NCBI RefSeq assembly: GCF_001418225.1
Contig: NZ_LIPT01000004.1
Location: 1 to 64,000 of the forward strand
DNA from: Pannonibacter indicus
GTDB taxonomy: Bacteria; Pseudomonadota; Alphaproteobacteria; Rhizobiales; Stappiaceae
Length of the DNA stretch: 64,000 bases
Direction of reading: 5' to 3'
Shown here: piece by piece, positions 1-9,026 of the stretch
Numbering within the stretch: the stretch's first letter is position 1
How the letters are laid out: each line of letters opens with the position of its first letter
Translations under genes and position numbers: made by a program
Notes under the pieces: generated by a model
Databases searched by the model: none
The model's input: the letters and a program-made list of their open reading frames with translations, nothing else
Told to the model about the DNA's origin: nothing

Positions 1-59
1 CCCTGCAACCCCAACCAGCAATGCCGCCCGCGCTGGCGCCACGACCATCATTGCACTAA

Positions 60-257
60 CAATCAAATTGGACCCGTCCGTGGGGGCCGATCAATGTCAT
101 CGCGCCGCAGACTGCCGGCCGCTATGTGGCCACGCAGATGCCCAATGCGCAGTTCGTCGAGCTCAAGGTTACGGGCCATTGTCCGCATGTGAGCCATCCT
201 GCCGAAGTCATTGAACAGATCAGGTGCTATGCCGGGCTCCCCATCCCCCTCAGCTGA
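60..257 (+). pseudogene. C-terminal remnant of an RsbQ-like alpha/beta hydrolase
   Basis: The frame starting at 60 reads ...INVIAPQTAGRYV and later VTGHCPHVSHPAEVIEQI before a TGA at 255-257. The GHCPHxSxP block carries the catalytic histidine and is typical of the C-terminal end of RsbQ-type hydrolases, which signal to PAS-domain partners. The frame has a TAA at 57-59, and none of the three forward frames in bases 1-59 looks like the missing hydrolase core. So only about 50 codons survive. This is either a decayed or rearranged gene or an artefact at the sequence edge. It overlaps the start of the downstream diguanylate cyclase, the usual arrangement for a hydrolase and its PAS partner. Confidence 0.6.
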
Positions 258-1536
258 CGTCTCCGGGCTTCTTGACGCATGGTATGATGTCCCTTGCGCG
301 CTGGCGGTCACCGATGCCTCCTTCCGCGTCACCCATGCCAACAGGCTGTTCTGCCGCCTTTCCGGAATTGATGAATCTGCAGCAGAGGGCAAGCGCCTCA
401 GCAGCTTCCTGAGCAGGCCAAGCCAGATCTATTTCGAAAGTGTTCTGGCGCCGCTGCTGCACATAGAAGGCGCCTGTTTTGAAGTCGCGCTCAGCCTGCA
501 GGCTGCGTCTTCGTCCACGCCTGTTCTGGTCAACATGACGGTCCGGACCAGGGTCTCGCCGCGGCTCTACGATGTTGCCGTTTTTCCGGCGCCGGAGCGG
601 CGCTCCTTTGAAGAGCAACTGCTCAGCCTCAAGAGCGATGCCGAGCGGCGCGCCGCCTGGCTTGCCCAGCTTGAGGCTCTATCAGGCATCGGGGCATGGA
701 CCTACGAGCTCCGGACGGGACGGATGCTCTGGTCCGGCCGGACCTACGAGCTTTACGGAATCAGCAGCGGCACGGAAATCGATCTTGAAACGGCTCTGCG
801 GCCGTTTGCGCCCGCCGTCCGCAGGATGATCAAGGATATGCTGGCGCAGCCGGATCTGCCGAGCCTGGCGCCCGTGTCCCATGAAGTGGAGTTCAGCCAT
901 CCGTCAGGTCTGGTCCGCCGTTTCAAGATTGCAGGCCATGGCAGCGTCAACCAGCTCGGCGAGCCGGTGATTCAGGGTGTTCTGCAGGACATCACGGACG
1001 CCTATAACAGTCAGCTTGACCTGTGGCGCGCAGCCCATTTCGACCAGATCACCAGCCTGGGCAACCGCTATCTTTTCAATGCAGAACTGTCTGGCTGGAC
1101 GGAGCCCAAGGGGGAGGCGGCTGAGTTCTTTCTGCTGATCATTGATCTTGATGGCTTCAAGGCCGTCAATGACACCTATGGCCACCGCGCCGGGGACGAT
1201 GTTCTCAAGGAAGTGAGCCGCCGCATCAGCCTGTGTGCCAGCGCAGGCAGCTTTCGTCTTGGCGGCGATGAATTCGCGCTGATTGTTGACGCCAACTCCG
1301 GAGTTGATGCGGTGAGAGCGCTGGCCCAGCATCTGCTGACGGATATCGCCCGTCCGATCGATATCGGGAAGGAGGCCGTTTGCGTCAGCGCATCCATCGG
1401 CATTGCGCACTATCCGTCCGACGGATGCGAAAGCGATCTGCTTCTGCACGCGGCTGATTGCGCCATGTATGCGGCCAAGAAAAACGGCAAGAATCAGTTC
1501 GCCATGTTCCCTCTTGAGGCGGGAGCGGACATCTGA
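229..1536 (+). CDS. PAS-PAS-GGDEF diguanylate cyclase
   Basis: Predicted to make cyclic-di-GMP from two GTP. Residues about 10-115 form a PAS-like sensor, followed by a short helical linker (about 120-145), a second PAS fold (about 150-255) and a GGDEF domain (about 270-430). The active-site motif is intact (RLGGDEFAL), as is the metal-binding IIDLDGFKAVND block. The upstream RxxD inhibitory site is absent (Cys and Ala occupy the R and D positions), so product feedback inhibition is not expected. No transmembrane segment is seen, so it is probably cytosolic. ATG at 229 is preferred to TTG at 211. The gene overlaps the tail of an RsbQ-like hydrolase, which suggests the first PAS domain once received, or still receives, a hydrolase-generated signal. 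Confidence 0.88.
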   Translation: MPGSPSPSADVSGLLDAWYDVPCALAVTDASFRVTHANRLFCRLSGIDESAAEGKRLSSFLSRPSQIYFESVLAPLLHIEGACFEVALSLQAASSSTPVLVNMTVRTRVSPRLYDVAVFPAPERRSFEEQLLSLKSDAERRAAWLAQLEALSGIGAWTYELRTGRMLWSGRTYELYGISSGTEIDLETALRPFAPAVRRMIKDMLAQPDLPSLAPVSHEVEFSHPSGLVRRFKIAGHGSVNQLGEPVIQGVLQDITDAYNSQLDLWRAAHFDQITSLGNRYLFNAELSGWTEPKGEAAEFFLLIIDLDGFKAVNDTYGHRAGDDVLKEVSRRISLCASAGSFRLGGDEFALIVDANSGVDAVRALAQHLLTDIARPIDIGKEAVCVSASIGIAHYPSDGCESDLLLHAADCAMYAAKKNGKNQFAMFPLEAGADI

Positions 1537-1573
1537 CGGTCCGGCCAGGGACTGCAGCAGACATCTGCCCAGC

Positions 1574-1606
1574 AAAAAACCGGCGGAGTGATCCGCCGGT
1601 TTCTGA
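1574..1606. terminator. Bidirectional rho-independent terminator
   Basis: An 11-bp perfect stem (1577-1587 with 1592-1602) and a GTGA loop, flanked by A6 on the left and TTT on the right. It lies between two convergent genes, the diguanylate cyclase and the chemoreceptor. The A-tract makes it strongest for the minus-strand chemoreceptor transcript. Confidence 0.85.
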
Positions 1607-1642
1607 CAATGCAGGGGAGGGGCCAGCCCACCGGGTCTGATG

Positions 1643-3331
1643 TCAAGCGGCTGCGACAGCGCGCAGGAAGGTCTCGATGCGGTTGCGCAGGTCCTCGGTG
1701 CTCTTGGCGGTCTGACCGGAGTTCTGCAGCACGTCTTCCGCTGTCTGTGCGGTGCGGGTTGCTCCGTCGGCGACGTGATGCATGTTTTCCGTGGCCATAC
1801 GGGTTCCCTGAGCGGCTTCCTGAACGTTGGCGGAGATTTCCCGCGTCGCCTTGCCCTGCTCGTCCACGGCTCCGGCAATGGCGCCGGTGTAGCCATTCAC
1901 CTCTTCCATGATGTTGGTGATCTCTTCGATCACGGCAACCGTTTCACGTGTCGAGGCCTGGATGGCGGAGATCTGCGAGGAGATTTCTTCCGTTGCCTTG
2001 GAGGTCTGGTTGGCCAGTTCCTTCACTTCCGCAGCGACGACAGCAAAGCCCTTGCCGGCCTCACCGGCGCGGGCGGCTTCGATCGTTGCGTTGAGGGCGA
2101 GCAGGTTGGTCTGTTCGGCAATCGCCTGGATAAGGCTTACGACCTCGCCGATCTTCTGAGCGGCAGCGTCAAGGCTGGCGACCTTCTGGTTCGACTGGGC
2201 GGCGCTGGAGGTTGCTTTGCCGACGATGATGCTGCTCTGGCTGACCTGACGGTTGATCTCGCCGATGGAGGCGGAGAGCTCCTCTGCGGCCGAGGCGACG
2301 GTCTGCACATTGGCGGTGGCCTGTTCGGAGGCGGCCGCTGCGCTGCCGGAGGTTTCTTCCGTGCGTGTTGCGATCTGCTTCAGGGCAACAGCTGCCTCAT
2401 TGAGGCGGCCGGTGTTTTCGGCGACGACACTGAGTGCCTGCTGCGACTCGACCTGGAAATTCTCGATCAGGCGGGCAATCGCCTCCTGGCGCTGATGCTC
2501 GCGAAGACGGCCGGCTTCGCTCTGGCTTTCCAGCTGCTGCCGGGTAAGGCCATTGTCGCGGAACACGTTGACGGACCGGATCATGTCTCCGATTTCATCC
2601 TCGCGGCCAGTGCCTTCAATCTGTGAGCCGAAGTTGCCGTCAGCGATTTCCAGCATGCGCAGCGACAGGCTGCGCAGCGGGCGGGCGATGGAGCGGGCGA
2701 CGAGAACGGCGAGCGTCACACAGGCCAGAACCAGCACAGCCATGAGGCCGGCGCTGCTGATGGCTGTGCGCCAGTAGGCCGCGTTGATGTCTTCCAGAAG
2801 CACACCGGAGCCCAGCACCCAGTCCCAAGGCTCGAAATAGGAGACATAGCTCACCTTCGGCAGCACCACGTTGTTCGGATCCTTCCAGGAATAGGCGACA
2901 TAGGCACTGCCCTTCGCCTTCGCCTCCGTCACGAACTCTCGGATGTGCTGCTTGCCATCTCCATCGGTGGAGTTGATCAGATTCTTGCCTTCATTGTCAG
3001 GCTTGGCCGGATGCACGAGGCTGGTGCCGGCAGCGTCATAGACGAAGACATAATCCTTGCCGGAATTATAGCGCATGCCGCGCAGGGCGTTGCGGGCGGC
3101 AAGCTGTGCGTCGGATTCGCTCATCTCGCCCTTGGCCGCGCGGGCCTGATAGGTGAGAGCCACATTCTGCGCCGCCTCAACAACACTCTTGATTTCCGTA
3201 CGCTTGAAGGCGTTCAGGTTTTCACCAAGTGCATAGAGCTGGTACGCAAAGGCAGCCGCGAAACACAGACTGAACAATCCGGCGAGGGCATAGAGTTTGC
3301 CGCTGACAGTCGTCGGTGTTCCGAATTTCAT
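1643..3331 (-). CDS. Methyl-accepting chemotaxis protein (Cache, HAMP, signalling domain)
   Basis: Transmembrane chemoreceptor. It has an N-terminal helix, a periplasmic single-Cache sensor ([16 protein letters not shown] and [13 protein letters not shown] are typical), a second membrane helix near residues 190-212, a HAMP linker, and a long coiled-coil signalling domain with the conserved hairpin tip [19 protein letters not shown]. It would control a CheA/CheW array; no che genes are in the window. The open frame extends to 3364, but ATG at 3331 has a GAGAA ribosome site at sensible spacing and the upstream ATG does not. The extreme C-terminus lacks an obvious CheR-binding pentapeptide. Confidence 0.9.
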   Translation of the reverse strand: MKFGTPTTVSGKLYALAGLFSLCFAAAFAYQLYALGENLNAFKRTEIKSVVEAAQNVALTYQARAAKGEMSESDAQLAARNALRGMRYNSGKDYVFVYDAAGTSLVHPAKPDNEGKNLINSTDGDGKQHIREFVTEAKAKGSAYVAYSWKDPNNVVLPKVSYVSYFEPWDWVLGSGVLLEDINAAYWRTAISSAGLMAVLVLACVTLAVLVARSIARPLRSLSLRMLEIADGNFGSQIEGTGREDEIGDMIRSVNVFRDNGLTRQQLESQSEAGRLREHQRQEAIARLIENFQVESQQALSVVAENTGRLNEAAVALKQIATRTEETSGSAAAASEQATANVQTVASAAEELSASIGEINRQVSQSSIIVGKATSSAAQSNQKVASLDAAAQKIGEVVSLIQAIAEQTNLLALNATIEAARAGEAGKGFAVVAAEVKELANQTSKATEEISSQISAIQASTRETVAVIEEITNIMEEVNGYTGAIAGAVDEQGKATREISANVQEAAQGTRMATENMHHVADGATRTAQTAEDVLQNSGQTAKSTEDLRNRIETFLRAVAAA

Positions 3332-3682
3332 TTTAAAGTTTCTCAGATACGTAGTCCGACCCATCTGAACTATGCATTCTATCGCTTAATAATACAGAAA
3401 ACGCTGCGTTAGCTTTATGTATTTCTCTGATTGCATCCGTCTGCGAACGCAAAACTCCGGATGTGTGGTGACTGGTGGTTTTCTGGATAAGTCTGCGGTT
3501 TTTTGCGCGCGGTGAGAATTTATCCACAGAGCTGCAGCCGATCCGCCGGTGCGGGATGGCGGTTTTCTGCCTTTTTTGAAAAACAGGTCATTCGCCGGTT
3601 CAGGGGTGCTTGACTTCCGTCCGGGGCCGCCGTACATCGGCACCACTTCGCGGCGCCGGAAGGTTGCTGCGGGGGAAACGAA
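3332..3682. other. Intergenic region between chemoreceptor and tRNA-Asp genes
   Basis: No convincing gene. It must hold the minus-strand chemoreceptor promoter (not identified) and the plus-strand tRNA promoter. It contains a consensus DnaA box, TTATCCACA, at 3520-3528, and a near-match in the opposite orientation at 3482-3490 (TTATCCAGA when read on the minus strand). Confidence 0.6.
3610..3638 (+). promoter_or_regulatory. Probable sigma70-type promoter of the tRNA-Asp genes
   Basis: TTGACT (3610-3615), a 17-nt spacer, then TACATC (3633-3638). The predicted start lies about 40 nt before the first tRNA. Confidence 0.5.
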
Positions 3683-3759
3683 GCGGGTGTAGCTCAGTTG
3701 GTTAGAGTGCCGGCCTGTCACGCCGGAGGTCGCGGGTTCGAGCCCCGTCACTCGCGCCA
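3683..3759 (+). tRNA. tRNA-Asp (GTC), copy 1
   Basis: A 77-nt cloverleaf with the CCA end encoded. The acceptor pairs GCGGGTG with CACTCGC (one G-U pair), and the anticodon loop CTGTCAC gives anticodon GTC. The T-arm GGGTTCGAGCCCC is standard. It is followed 39 nt later by an identical copy. Confidence 0.97.
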
Positions 3760-3798
3760 TTCCCTTTCAAAGGGTTTGGCAACCGTTTCGTAAAGTGT

Positions 3799-3875
3799 GC
3801 GGGTGTAGCTCAGTTGGTTAGAGTGCCGGCCTGTCACGCCGGAGGTCGCGGGTTCGAGCCCCGTCACTCGCGCCA
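3799..3875 (+). tRNA. tRNA-Asp (GTC), copy 2
   Basis: Identical to the first copy over all 77 nt, CCA included, while the flanks differ. Probably co-transcribed with copy 1 and ended by the terminator at 3892-3915. Confidence 0.97.
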
Positions 3876-3891
3876 CTTACGGAACTTGATG

Positions 3892-3915
3892 AAGCCCCCT
3901 TTGCGGGGCTTTTTT
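3892..3915 (+). terminator. Rho-independent terminator after tRNA-Asp pair
   Basis: Stem AAGCCCC (3892-3898) with GGGGCTT (3905-3911), then a run of T to 3915. Confidence 0.9.
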
Positions 3916-4356
3916 CATGCCTGGTAAAAACTTTCCACGTTTATGAAATGGCCGTCCGGCGGGCAGGGCGGACAGGGGGGGGGGGCTGCGGCGGTTGGCC
4001 GCGGCGCTGGGGGCTGGTCTAGATGGTTGATTGGGGCGTTTCGGGGGGGCTCGCAGGGGCTTTCCCAATGCAGTTTGCGCTCTAGCTTGTCTGCAAGAGG
4101 ATATGCGTAATGCTCTTCTGCCGTAGCGGAGGGCATGGTTTTCCGGTGATGGCGGCGGCAGCTGGCTCCTGCAGGCGATTGCGCTGTCTGCTTTCGGCTC
4201 TTGCTTTGCCCATGCGCGTGAGCTAAGCGTGCGCTCGCATGTTGGTAAGATCGGGGCGTTTGACAGGCTCGAGTCGTACTCCTATGAGTGGGGCGCGTGC
4301 CGGAACCACCGGATCTCCTCCCGATCCGGCCCGCCAAGTGCAAGGACGCGAAAGAC
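3916..4356. other. Intergenic region upstream of nuoA with G11 tract
   Basis: No convincing gene in about 440 bases. It contains an uninterrupted run of 11 G at 3975-3985 and the nuo promoter at 4260-4288. The frame that opens at 4288 is not used before the nuoA ATG, because it begins within the predicted -10 element. Confidence 0.6.
4260..4288 (+). promoter_or_regulatory. Probable sigma70-type promoter of the nuo operon
   Basis: A perfect TTGACA (4260-4265), 17-nt spacer and TATGAG (4283-4288). Transcription would start near 4295, leaving a leader of about 60 nt before nuoA. Confidence 0.65.
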
Positions 4357-4722
4357 ATGGAAGATCTGTTGCGGGATTATCTCCCGATTGCCGTCTTCAT
4401 CGGTATTGCGCTGGTCATTGGCCTGGCGCTGCTGGTGTCGCCGTTTTTGCTGGCCTATTCCAAGCCGGACCCTGAAAAACTGTCGGCCTACGAGTGCGGC
4501 TTCAACGCCTTTGACGATGCGCGCATGAAGTTTGATGTGCGCTTCTATCTGGTGTCGATCCTGTTCATCATCTTTGATCTGGAAGTGGCTTTCCTCTTCC
4601 CTTGGGCCGTTGTGTTCGGGGATCTGGGCTGGCTCGGCTTCTGGTCGATGATGACCTTCCTCGGCGTGCTGACCATCGGCTTTATCTATGAATGGAAGAA
4701 GGGGGCTCTGGAATGGGACTGA
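4357..4722 (+). CDS. nuoA: NADH-quinone oxidoreductase subunit A
   Basis: Small membrane subunit of respiratory complex I, 121 residues, the usual family length. It has three transmembrane helices and the conserved loop [20 protein letters not shown]. It sits at the junction of the membrane and quinone-reducing modules. The ATG at 4357 follows AAGGA; the longer frame from 4288 is rejected. First gene of the operon; it overlaps nuoB by 10 nt. Confidence 0.97.
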   Translation: MEDLLRDYLPIAVFIGIALVIGLALLVSPFLLAYSKPDPEKLSAYECGFNAFDDARMKFDVRFYLVSILFIIFDLEVAFLFPWAVVFGDLGWLGFWSMMTFLGVLTIGFIYEWKKGALEWD

Positions 4723-5294
4723 CCACATCTTCGGGCACGCTGGTTGCACCCGCTCCGAAGGGTGTGATCGATCCGGCCACGGGCAAGCCCGCCGGGGCTT
4801 CCGATGCCTTCTTCATGCAGGTCAATGACGAACTGGCCGACAAGGGCTTTCTGGTCACCTCGACCGAGAGCCTCATCCAGTGGGCCCGCACCGGCTCGCT
4901 GATGTGGATGACCTTCGGTCTGGCCTGCTGCGCCGTGGAAATGATGCAGATGTCGATGCCGCGCTATGATGCGGAGCGCTTCGGCTTTGCGCCGCGCGCC
5001 AGCCCGCGCCAGTCAGACGTGATGATCGTCGCCGGCACGCTGACCAACAAGATGGCGCCCGCGCTTCGCAAGGTCTACGACCAGATGCCGGAGCCGCGCT
5101 ACGTCATCTCCATGGGCTCCTGCGCCAATGGCGGCGGCTATTATCACTATTCCTATTCGGTGGTGCGCGGTTGCGACCGCATCGTGCCGGTTGACATTTA
5201 TGTCCCGGGCTGCCCGCCGACGGCAGAGGCGCTGCTTTATGGCGTGCTGATGCTGCAGAAGAAGATCCGCCGCACAGGCACGATCGAACGCTAA
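4713..5294 (+). CDS. nuoB: NADH-quinone oxidoreductase subunit B
   Basis: Peripheral complex I subunit that holds the terminal 4Fe-4S cluster N2, which passes electrons to quinone. The ligand cysteines are visible at 72 and 73 (ACCAVEMM), 137 (MGSCANGGG) and 167 (VPGCPPT). 193 residues. ATG at 4713 (MGLTTSSG) is preferred to the in-frame ATG at 4692 because it matches the usual N-terminus and overlaps the end of nuoA by only 10 nt. Confidence 0.97.
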   Translation: MGLTTSSGTLVAPAPKGVIDPATGKPAGASDAFFMQVNDELADKGFLVTSTESLIQWARTGSLMWMTFGLACCAVEMMQMSMPRYDAERFGFAPRASPRQSDVMIVAGTLTNKMAPALRKVYDQMPEPRYVISMGSCANGGGYYHYSYSVVRGCDRIVPVDIYVPGCPPTAEALLYGVLMLQKKIRRTGTIER

Positions 5295-5392
5295 GGCCGT
5301 CCGGGCGCAAGGCCCGGGCAGCACCGTGTAGAATGCAAGGTGCGGGTTGAGGGATCCGCGCCGTCAGGTCCGGAAGGGTCGGGAACAAAACG

Positions 5393-5998
5393 ATGGATGA
5401 GACGCTGAAGGAACTCGGCGAGCATATCGGGCTGGCGCTGAAGGACCGGTTGTTGTCGTGGCAGGTTGCCTATGGCGAGCTGACGCTGACCGTTCCGGCC
5501 CAGGATATCATCGATGTGGTGCGTTTCCTGCGCGATGATGCGAGCTGCAAGTTCGTCAATCTGACGGACATTTGCGGTGTGGATTATCCCTTCCGCGACA
5601 AGCGCTTCGATGTCGTCTACCACTTCCTGTCGCCGGTGCAGAATCAGCGCATCCGCGTGAAGGTGGCGACCGGCGAGGACACGCCGGTTCCGTCACTGAC
5701 GCCCGTTTTCCCCGGTGCCGAGTGGTTCGAGCGCGAAGCCTACGACATGTATGGCATTCTTTTCTCCGGCCACCCGGATCTGCGCCGTATCCTGACGGAC
5801 TACGGCTTCGACGGCCACCCGCTGCGCAAGGACTTCCCCGTAACCGGTTACGTGGAAGTGCGCTATGACGACGACAAGAAGCGCGTCGTCTATGAGCCGG
5901 TCCGGCTGACACAGGAATTCCGCAACTTCGACTTTCTCTCGCCCTGGGAAGGCACGGACTACGTGCTTCCCGGCGATGAGAAGGCAACGACGAATTAA
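5393..5998 (+). CDS. nuoC: NADH-quinone oxidoreductase subunit C
   Basis: The 30-kDa peripheral subunit of the complex I connecting module, 201 residues. It has the family signature [11 protein letters not shown] near residue 115 and an [19 protein letters not shown] block. Separate from nuoD, not fused. The 98-bp gap after nuoB contains a short GC hairpin (5301-5317). Confidence 0.96.
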   Translation: MDETLKELGEHIGLALKDRLLSWQVAYGELTLTVPAQDIIDVVRFLRDDASCKFVNLTDICGVDYPFRDKRFDVVYHFLSPVQNQRIRVKVATGEDTPVPSLTPVFPGAEWFEREAYDMYGILFSGHPDLRRILTDYGFDGHPLRKDFPVTGYVEVRYDDDKKRVVYEPVRLTQEFRNFDFLSPWEGTDYVLPGDEKATTN

Positions 5999-6009
5999 GG
6001 GCGGGCGGC

Positions 6010-7194
6010 ATGGCTGAGGCTCAGGTTCGCAATTTCAACATCAACTTCGGTCCGCAGCATCCGGCGGCGCACGGCGTGCTGCGCCTTGTGCTGGAACTGG
6101 ACGGCGAAGTGGTGACACGCGTTGATCCGCACATCGGTCTGCTGCACCGCGGCACCGAGAAGCTGATCGAGCAGAAGACCTATCTGCAGGCAGTTCCCTA
6201 TTTCGACCGCCTCGACTACGTGGCGCCGATGAACCAGGAGCATGCCTTTGCTCTGGCGGTGGAGCGTCTGCTCGGCATCACCGTGCCGATGCGCGGGCAG
6301 CTGATCCGTGTGCTCTACTCGGAAATCGGCCGCATCCTGTCGCATCTTCTCAACGTGACGACGCAGGCCATGGACGTTGGCGCACTGACGCCGCCGCTCT
6401 GGGGCTTCGAGCCGCGTGAAGAGCTGATGGTGTTCTATGAGCGGGCCTGCGGAGCGCGCATGCACGCTGCCTTCGTCCGGCCGGGCGGCATCCATCAGGA
6501 TCTGCCGCGCCAGCTGCTGGATGATATCTGGGACTTCTGTGATCCGTTCCTGCAGACGCTGGACGATATCGAGGGCCTTCTCACCGACAACCGCATCTTC
6601 AAGCAGCGTAACGTCGATATCGGCGTTGTGAAGCTGGAAGAGGCCTGGGCCTGGGGCTTCTCGGGCGTCATGGTGCGCGGCTCGGGCGCAGCTTGGGATC
6701 TGCGCAAGTCGCAGCCCTATGAGTGCTACGGCGACCTCGACTTCGACATCCCGATCGGCAAGAACGGCGACTGCTATGACCGCTATCTCATCCGCATGGA
6801 AGAGATGCGCCAGTCGATCCGCATCATGAAGCAGTGCCTTGAACGCCTGACCAAGGAGACCGGTCCGGTCTCGTCCACCGACGGCAAGATCGTGCCGCCG
6901 AAGCGGGGCGAGATGAAGCGGTCGATGGAAGCGCTCATCCACCACTTCAAGCTCTATACGGAAGGCTACCACGTGCCGGCCGGCGAAGTTTACGCCGCCG
7001 TGGAAGCGCCGAAGGGTGAGTTCGGCGTCTACCTCGTGGCGGATGGCACCAACAAGCCATACCGCTGCAAGATCAAGGCGCCGGGTTACAGCCATCTCCA
7101 GGCGATGGATTTCCTCTGCCGCGGGCATCAGCTGGCCGACATTTCCGCAGTGCTTGGCTCGCTCGATATCGTGTTCGGGGAGGTCGACCGCTAG
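6010..7194 (+). CDS. nuoD: NADH-quinone oxidoreductase subunit D
   Basis: The 49-kDa subunit that forms much of the quinone pocket with NuoB, 394 residues. It begins with the conserved [15 protein letters not shown] and has [14 protein letters not shown] and a C-terminal DIVFGEVDR, all typical. It is followed after 3 nt by an FkbM-type methyltransferase gene instead of nuoE. Confidence 0.97.
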   Translation: MAEAQVRNFNINFGPQHPAAHGVLRLVLELDGEVVTRVDPHIGLLHRGTEKLIEQKTYLQAVPYFDRLDYVAPMNQEHAFALAVERLLGITVPMRGQLIRVLYSEIGRILSHLLNVTTQAMDVGALTPPLWGFEPREELMVFYERACGARMHAAFVRPGGIHQDLPRQLLDDIWDFCDPFLQTLDDIEGLLTDNRIFKQRNVDIGVVKLEEAWAWGFSGVMVRGSGAAWDLRKSQPYECYGDLDFDIPIGKNGDCYDRYLIRMEEMRQSIRIMKQCLERLTKETGPVSSTDGKIVPPKRGEMKRSMEALIHHFKLYTEGYHVPAGEVYAAVEAPKGEFGVYLVADGTNKPYRCKIKAPGYSHLQAMDFLCRGHQLADISAVLGSLDIVFGEVDR

Positions 7195-7197
7195 GGA

Positions 7198-8235
7198 ATG
7201 GATCTGACAGGAGCCCCGATCTGCGTGGACAAGGCCAGCGGCGCGATCTCGAATGCGACGCCGGTGGAGCACGCGGGACTGGTTCTGACGCGGATGGCAG
7301 CCAAGGCGCTGCGGCCGCTGGACGATCTGGGGTTCTCGCATGCGGCGCGGCTGATCCGCTGCCTGCTGCCAAGCCGCCGCAAGGTGGCTGTCAGGTTCAC
7401 GCAGGACATGACGTTCTGCTTTCCCTATGGCGACGGCTATTGGGGGCTTCTGCTGGATCCTCGCGATACCTACGAGGAAGAGGTGGAGGCGCTGCTGCTG
7501 GCGGTGAAGGATTGTGAGTATGCCTTCATCGATTGCGGTGCAAATTACGGATACTGGTCGCTGAAGGTGACCAGCGAGCGGTTTGGCCGGCACAAGGCGG
7601 CCGCAATCGAGCTGGATCCTGCCAGTTTCGCGCTGCTTGAGGCGAATGTGGCGGCGAACGGCGGCAGGGTCACCTGCCTCAACCGGGCGGTGGCCGGACG
7701 GGATGACGATGTGCTCCGTTTCTACGGGGCCAAGCATGAGGCGCGATCCGTTGTGCCTCAGGCCGGCGTGGAGCCGAAGGGCGAGGTTCTTTCGGTCACG
7801 CTGGACCGCCTCGTGGACGATGGACACATTCCGCAGGAGGGGCCGCTGGTCCTGAAGCTGGATGTGGAGGGCATCGAGATCGAAGCGCTGCGCGGTGGTG
7901 TGGCGCTTCTGATGCGCGATGTGCTCGTGATCTACGAGGAGCATGGCAGCGACCGCAGCCATGCCGTTTCGCGCTACTTGCGCGAGGATTGCGGAATGCG
8001 GTTGTTCGGCCATGCCGGACACGACTTTTTTGAACTCGGCCCGCTCGGTGAGCTGGACCGTATCAAGACCAACCGGCGCAGAGGTTACGACTTCTTCGCC
8101 ACACGCAGCCGCTTCTGGCTCGACCGTCTCGAATCCCTCGCAAGAGGGTGGGGGCAGGGCAGGACCGGAGTGGCAGCGGCCCACAGGGCACGGAACGGGG
8201 AAAAGGACCATGGCGGTTCGCAGACTTGCCGCTGA
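7198..8235 (+). CDS. FkbM-family SAM-dependent methyltransferase inside the nuo operon
   Basis: 345 residues. The SAM-binding loop is [13 protein letters not shown] (111-122), with an acidic residue at E138 and the family motif [15 protein letters not shown] (219-233). Such enzymes usually O-methylate sugars or small molecules; the target here is unknown. It starts 3 nt after nuoD and runs 26 nt into nuoE, so it is transcribed and probably translated with complex I. The C-terminal tail after about residue 318 is low-complexity and basic and may just be read-through into the nuoE leader. It could be a passenger or an accessory factor for complex I; the second idea is only inference. Confidence 0.85.
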   Translation: MDLTGAPICVDKASGAISNATPVEHAGLVLTRMAAKALRPLDDLGFSHAARLIRCLLPSRRKVAVRFTQDMTFCFPYGDGYWGLLLDPRDTYEEEVEALLLAVKDCEYAFIDCGANYGYWSLKVTSERFGRHKAAAIELDPASFALLEANVAANGGRVTCLNRAVAGRDDDVLRFYGAKHEARSVVPQAGVEPKGEVLSVTLDRLVDDGHIPQEGPLVLKLDVEGIEIEALRGGVALLMRDVLVIYEEHGSDRSHAVSRYLREDCGMRLFGHAGHDFFELGPLGELDRIKTNRRRGYDFFATRSRFWLDRLESLARGWGQGRTGVAAAHRARNGEKDHGGSQTCR

Positions 8236-9016
8236 ACAACCTGAAAGCTTTGCTTTCACGGCGGAAAATCTCGCTTGGGCGAAGAAGGTGATCGACCGTT
8301 ACCCGGCTGGCCGTCAGGCCTCGGCCGTGATCCCGCTTTTGTGGCGCGCACAGGAACAGAACGAAGGCTGGGTGAGTGAGCCGGCAATCCGCTACATCGC
8401 GGAAATGCTGGGCATGCCGCACATCCGCGTGCTGGAGGTGGCGACGTTCTACACCATGTTCCAGCTGCAGCCGGTGGGCAAGAAGGCGCATATCCAGGTG
8501 TGCGGCACCACGCCCTGCCAGCTGCGCGGCGCGGAAGACCTGATCCGCGTGTGCAAGTCGAAGATCGCCGCTCATGCGCATGAACTTTCGGCTGACGGCA
8601 ATTTCTCCTGGGAAGAGGTCGAATGCCTTGGTGCCTGCGTGAACGCGCCCATGGTCCAGATCTTCAAGGACACCTACGAGGACCTGACGCCGGAGAGCCT
8701 TGAAAAGCTCATCGACGACATTTCCGCCGGCCGCGAAGTGACACCCGGTCCGCAGATCAACCGCCGTTTCGGAGCTCCGGAAGGCGGCCCGACGTCGCTG
8801 ACGGACATTGCCGACGACACGCAGGGCGTTCTTCCCGTGCCGCATGTGGTGGATGGCGCAGAGAAGGCTTCGCACGCCTTCGCCGGTCCGTCGATCAACG
8901 GTGGTGGCAAGGATTTCAACGGCGTACCGGATTCGGCTGAAGTGTCAGTTGCGCGTGTGAGGGCCGAAGTGGCCGCCCGCAAGGCTGCTGAAGCCGCAGC
9001 CAAGAACGAGGGGTGA
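8210..9016 (+). CDS. nuoE: NADH-quinone oxidoreductase subunit E
   Basis: The 24-kDa subunit of the NADH module. It carries the 2Fe-2S cluster N1a, with ligands C98, C103, C139 and C143 (CGTTPC and CLGAC). The thioredoxin-like domain ends near residue 175. An unusual tail of about 95 residues, rich in Gly, Pro and Ala and ending in a Lys/Ala-rich helix, makes the protein 268 residues. ATG at 8210 follows AAAAGGA and overlaps the methyltransferase gene by 26 nt; the open frame extends further upstream only inside that gene. Confidence 0.95.
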   Translation: MAVRRLAAEQPESFAFTAENLAWAKKVIDRYPAGRQASAVIPLLWRAQEQNEGWVSEPAIRYIAEMLGMPHIRVLEVATFYTMFQLQPVGKKAHIQVCGTTPCQLRGAEDLIRVCKSKIAAHAHELSADGNFSWEEVECLGACVNAPMVQIFKDTYEDLTPESLEKLIDDISAGREVTPGPQINRRFGAPEGGPTSLTDIADDTQGVLPVPHVVDGAEKASHAFAGPSINGGGKDFNGVPDSAEVSVARVRAEVAARKAAEAAAKNEG

Positions 9017-9026
9017 GAGAGGCAAG

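Noticed and set aside
3482-3528. Chromosomal replication origin
   Set aside because: Only one consensus DnaA box and one near-match, no AT-rich unwinding tract and no origin-type neighbours such as dnaA, hemE or parAB.
5363-5377. GTCAGGTCCGGAAGG, a 15-nt match to the conserved tip of bacterial SRP RNA, in the nuoB-nuoC gap
   Set aside because: The match ends before the AAGCAGCC part, the flanks cannot form the SRP hairpin, and the gap is only 98 nt inside an operon. Probably chance.
5995-8259. Long 754-codon open frame on the minus strand opposite nuoD and the methyltransferase
   Set aside because: It lies opposite strongly conserved genes in high-GC DNA, has histidine/arginine-rich composition typical of antisense frames and no recognisable domain. 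Similar long antisense frames lie opposite nuoL, dnaE and bamA.
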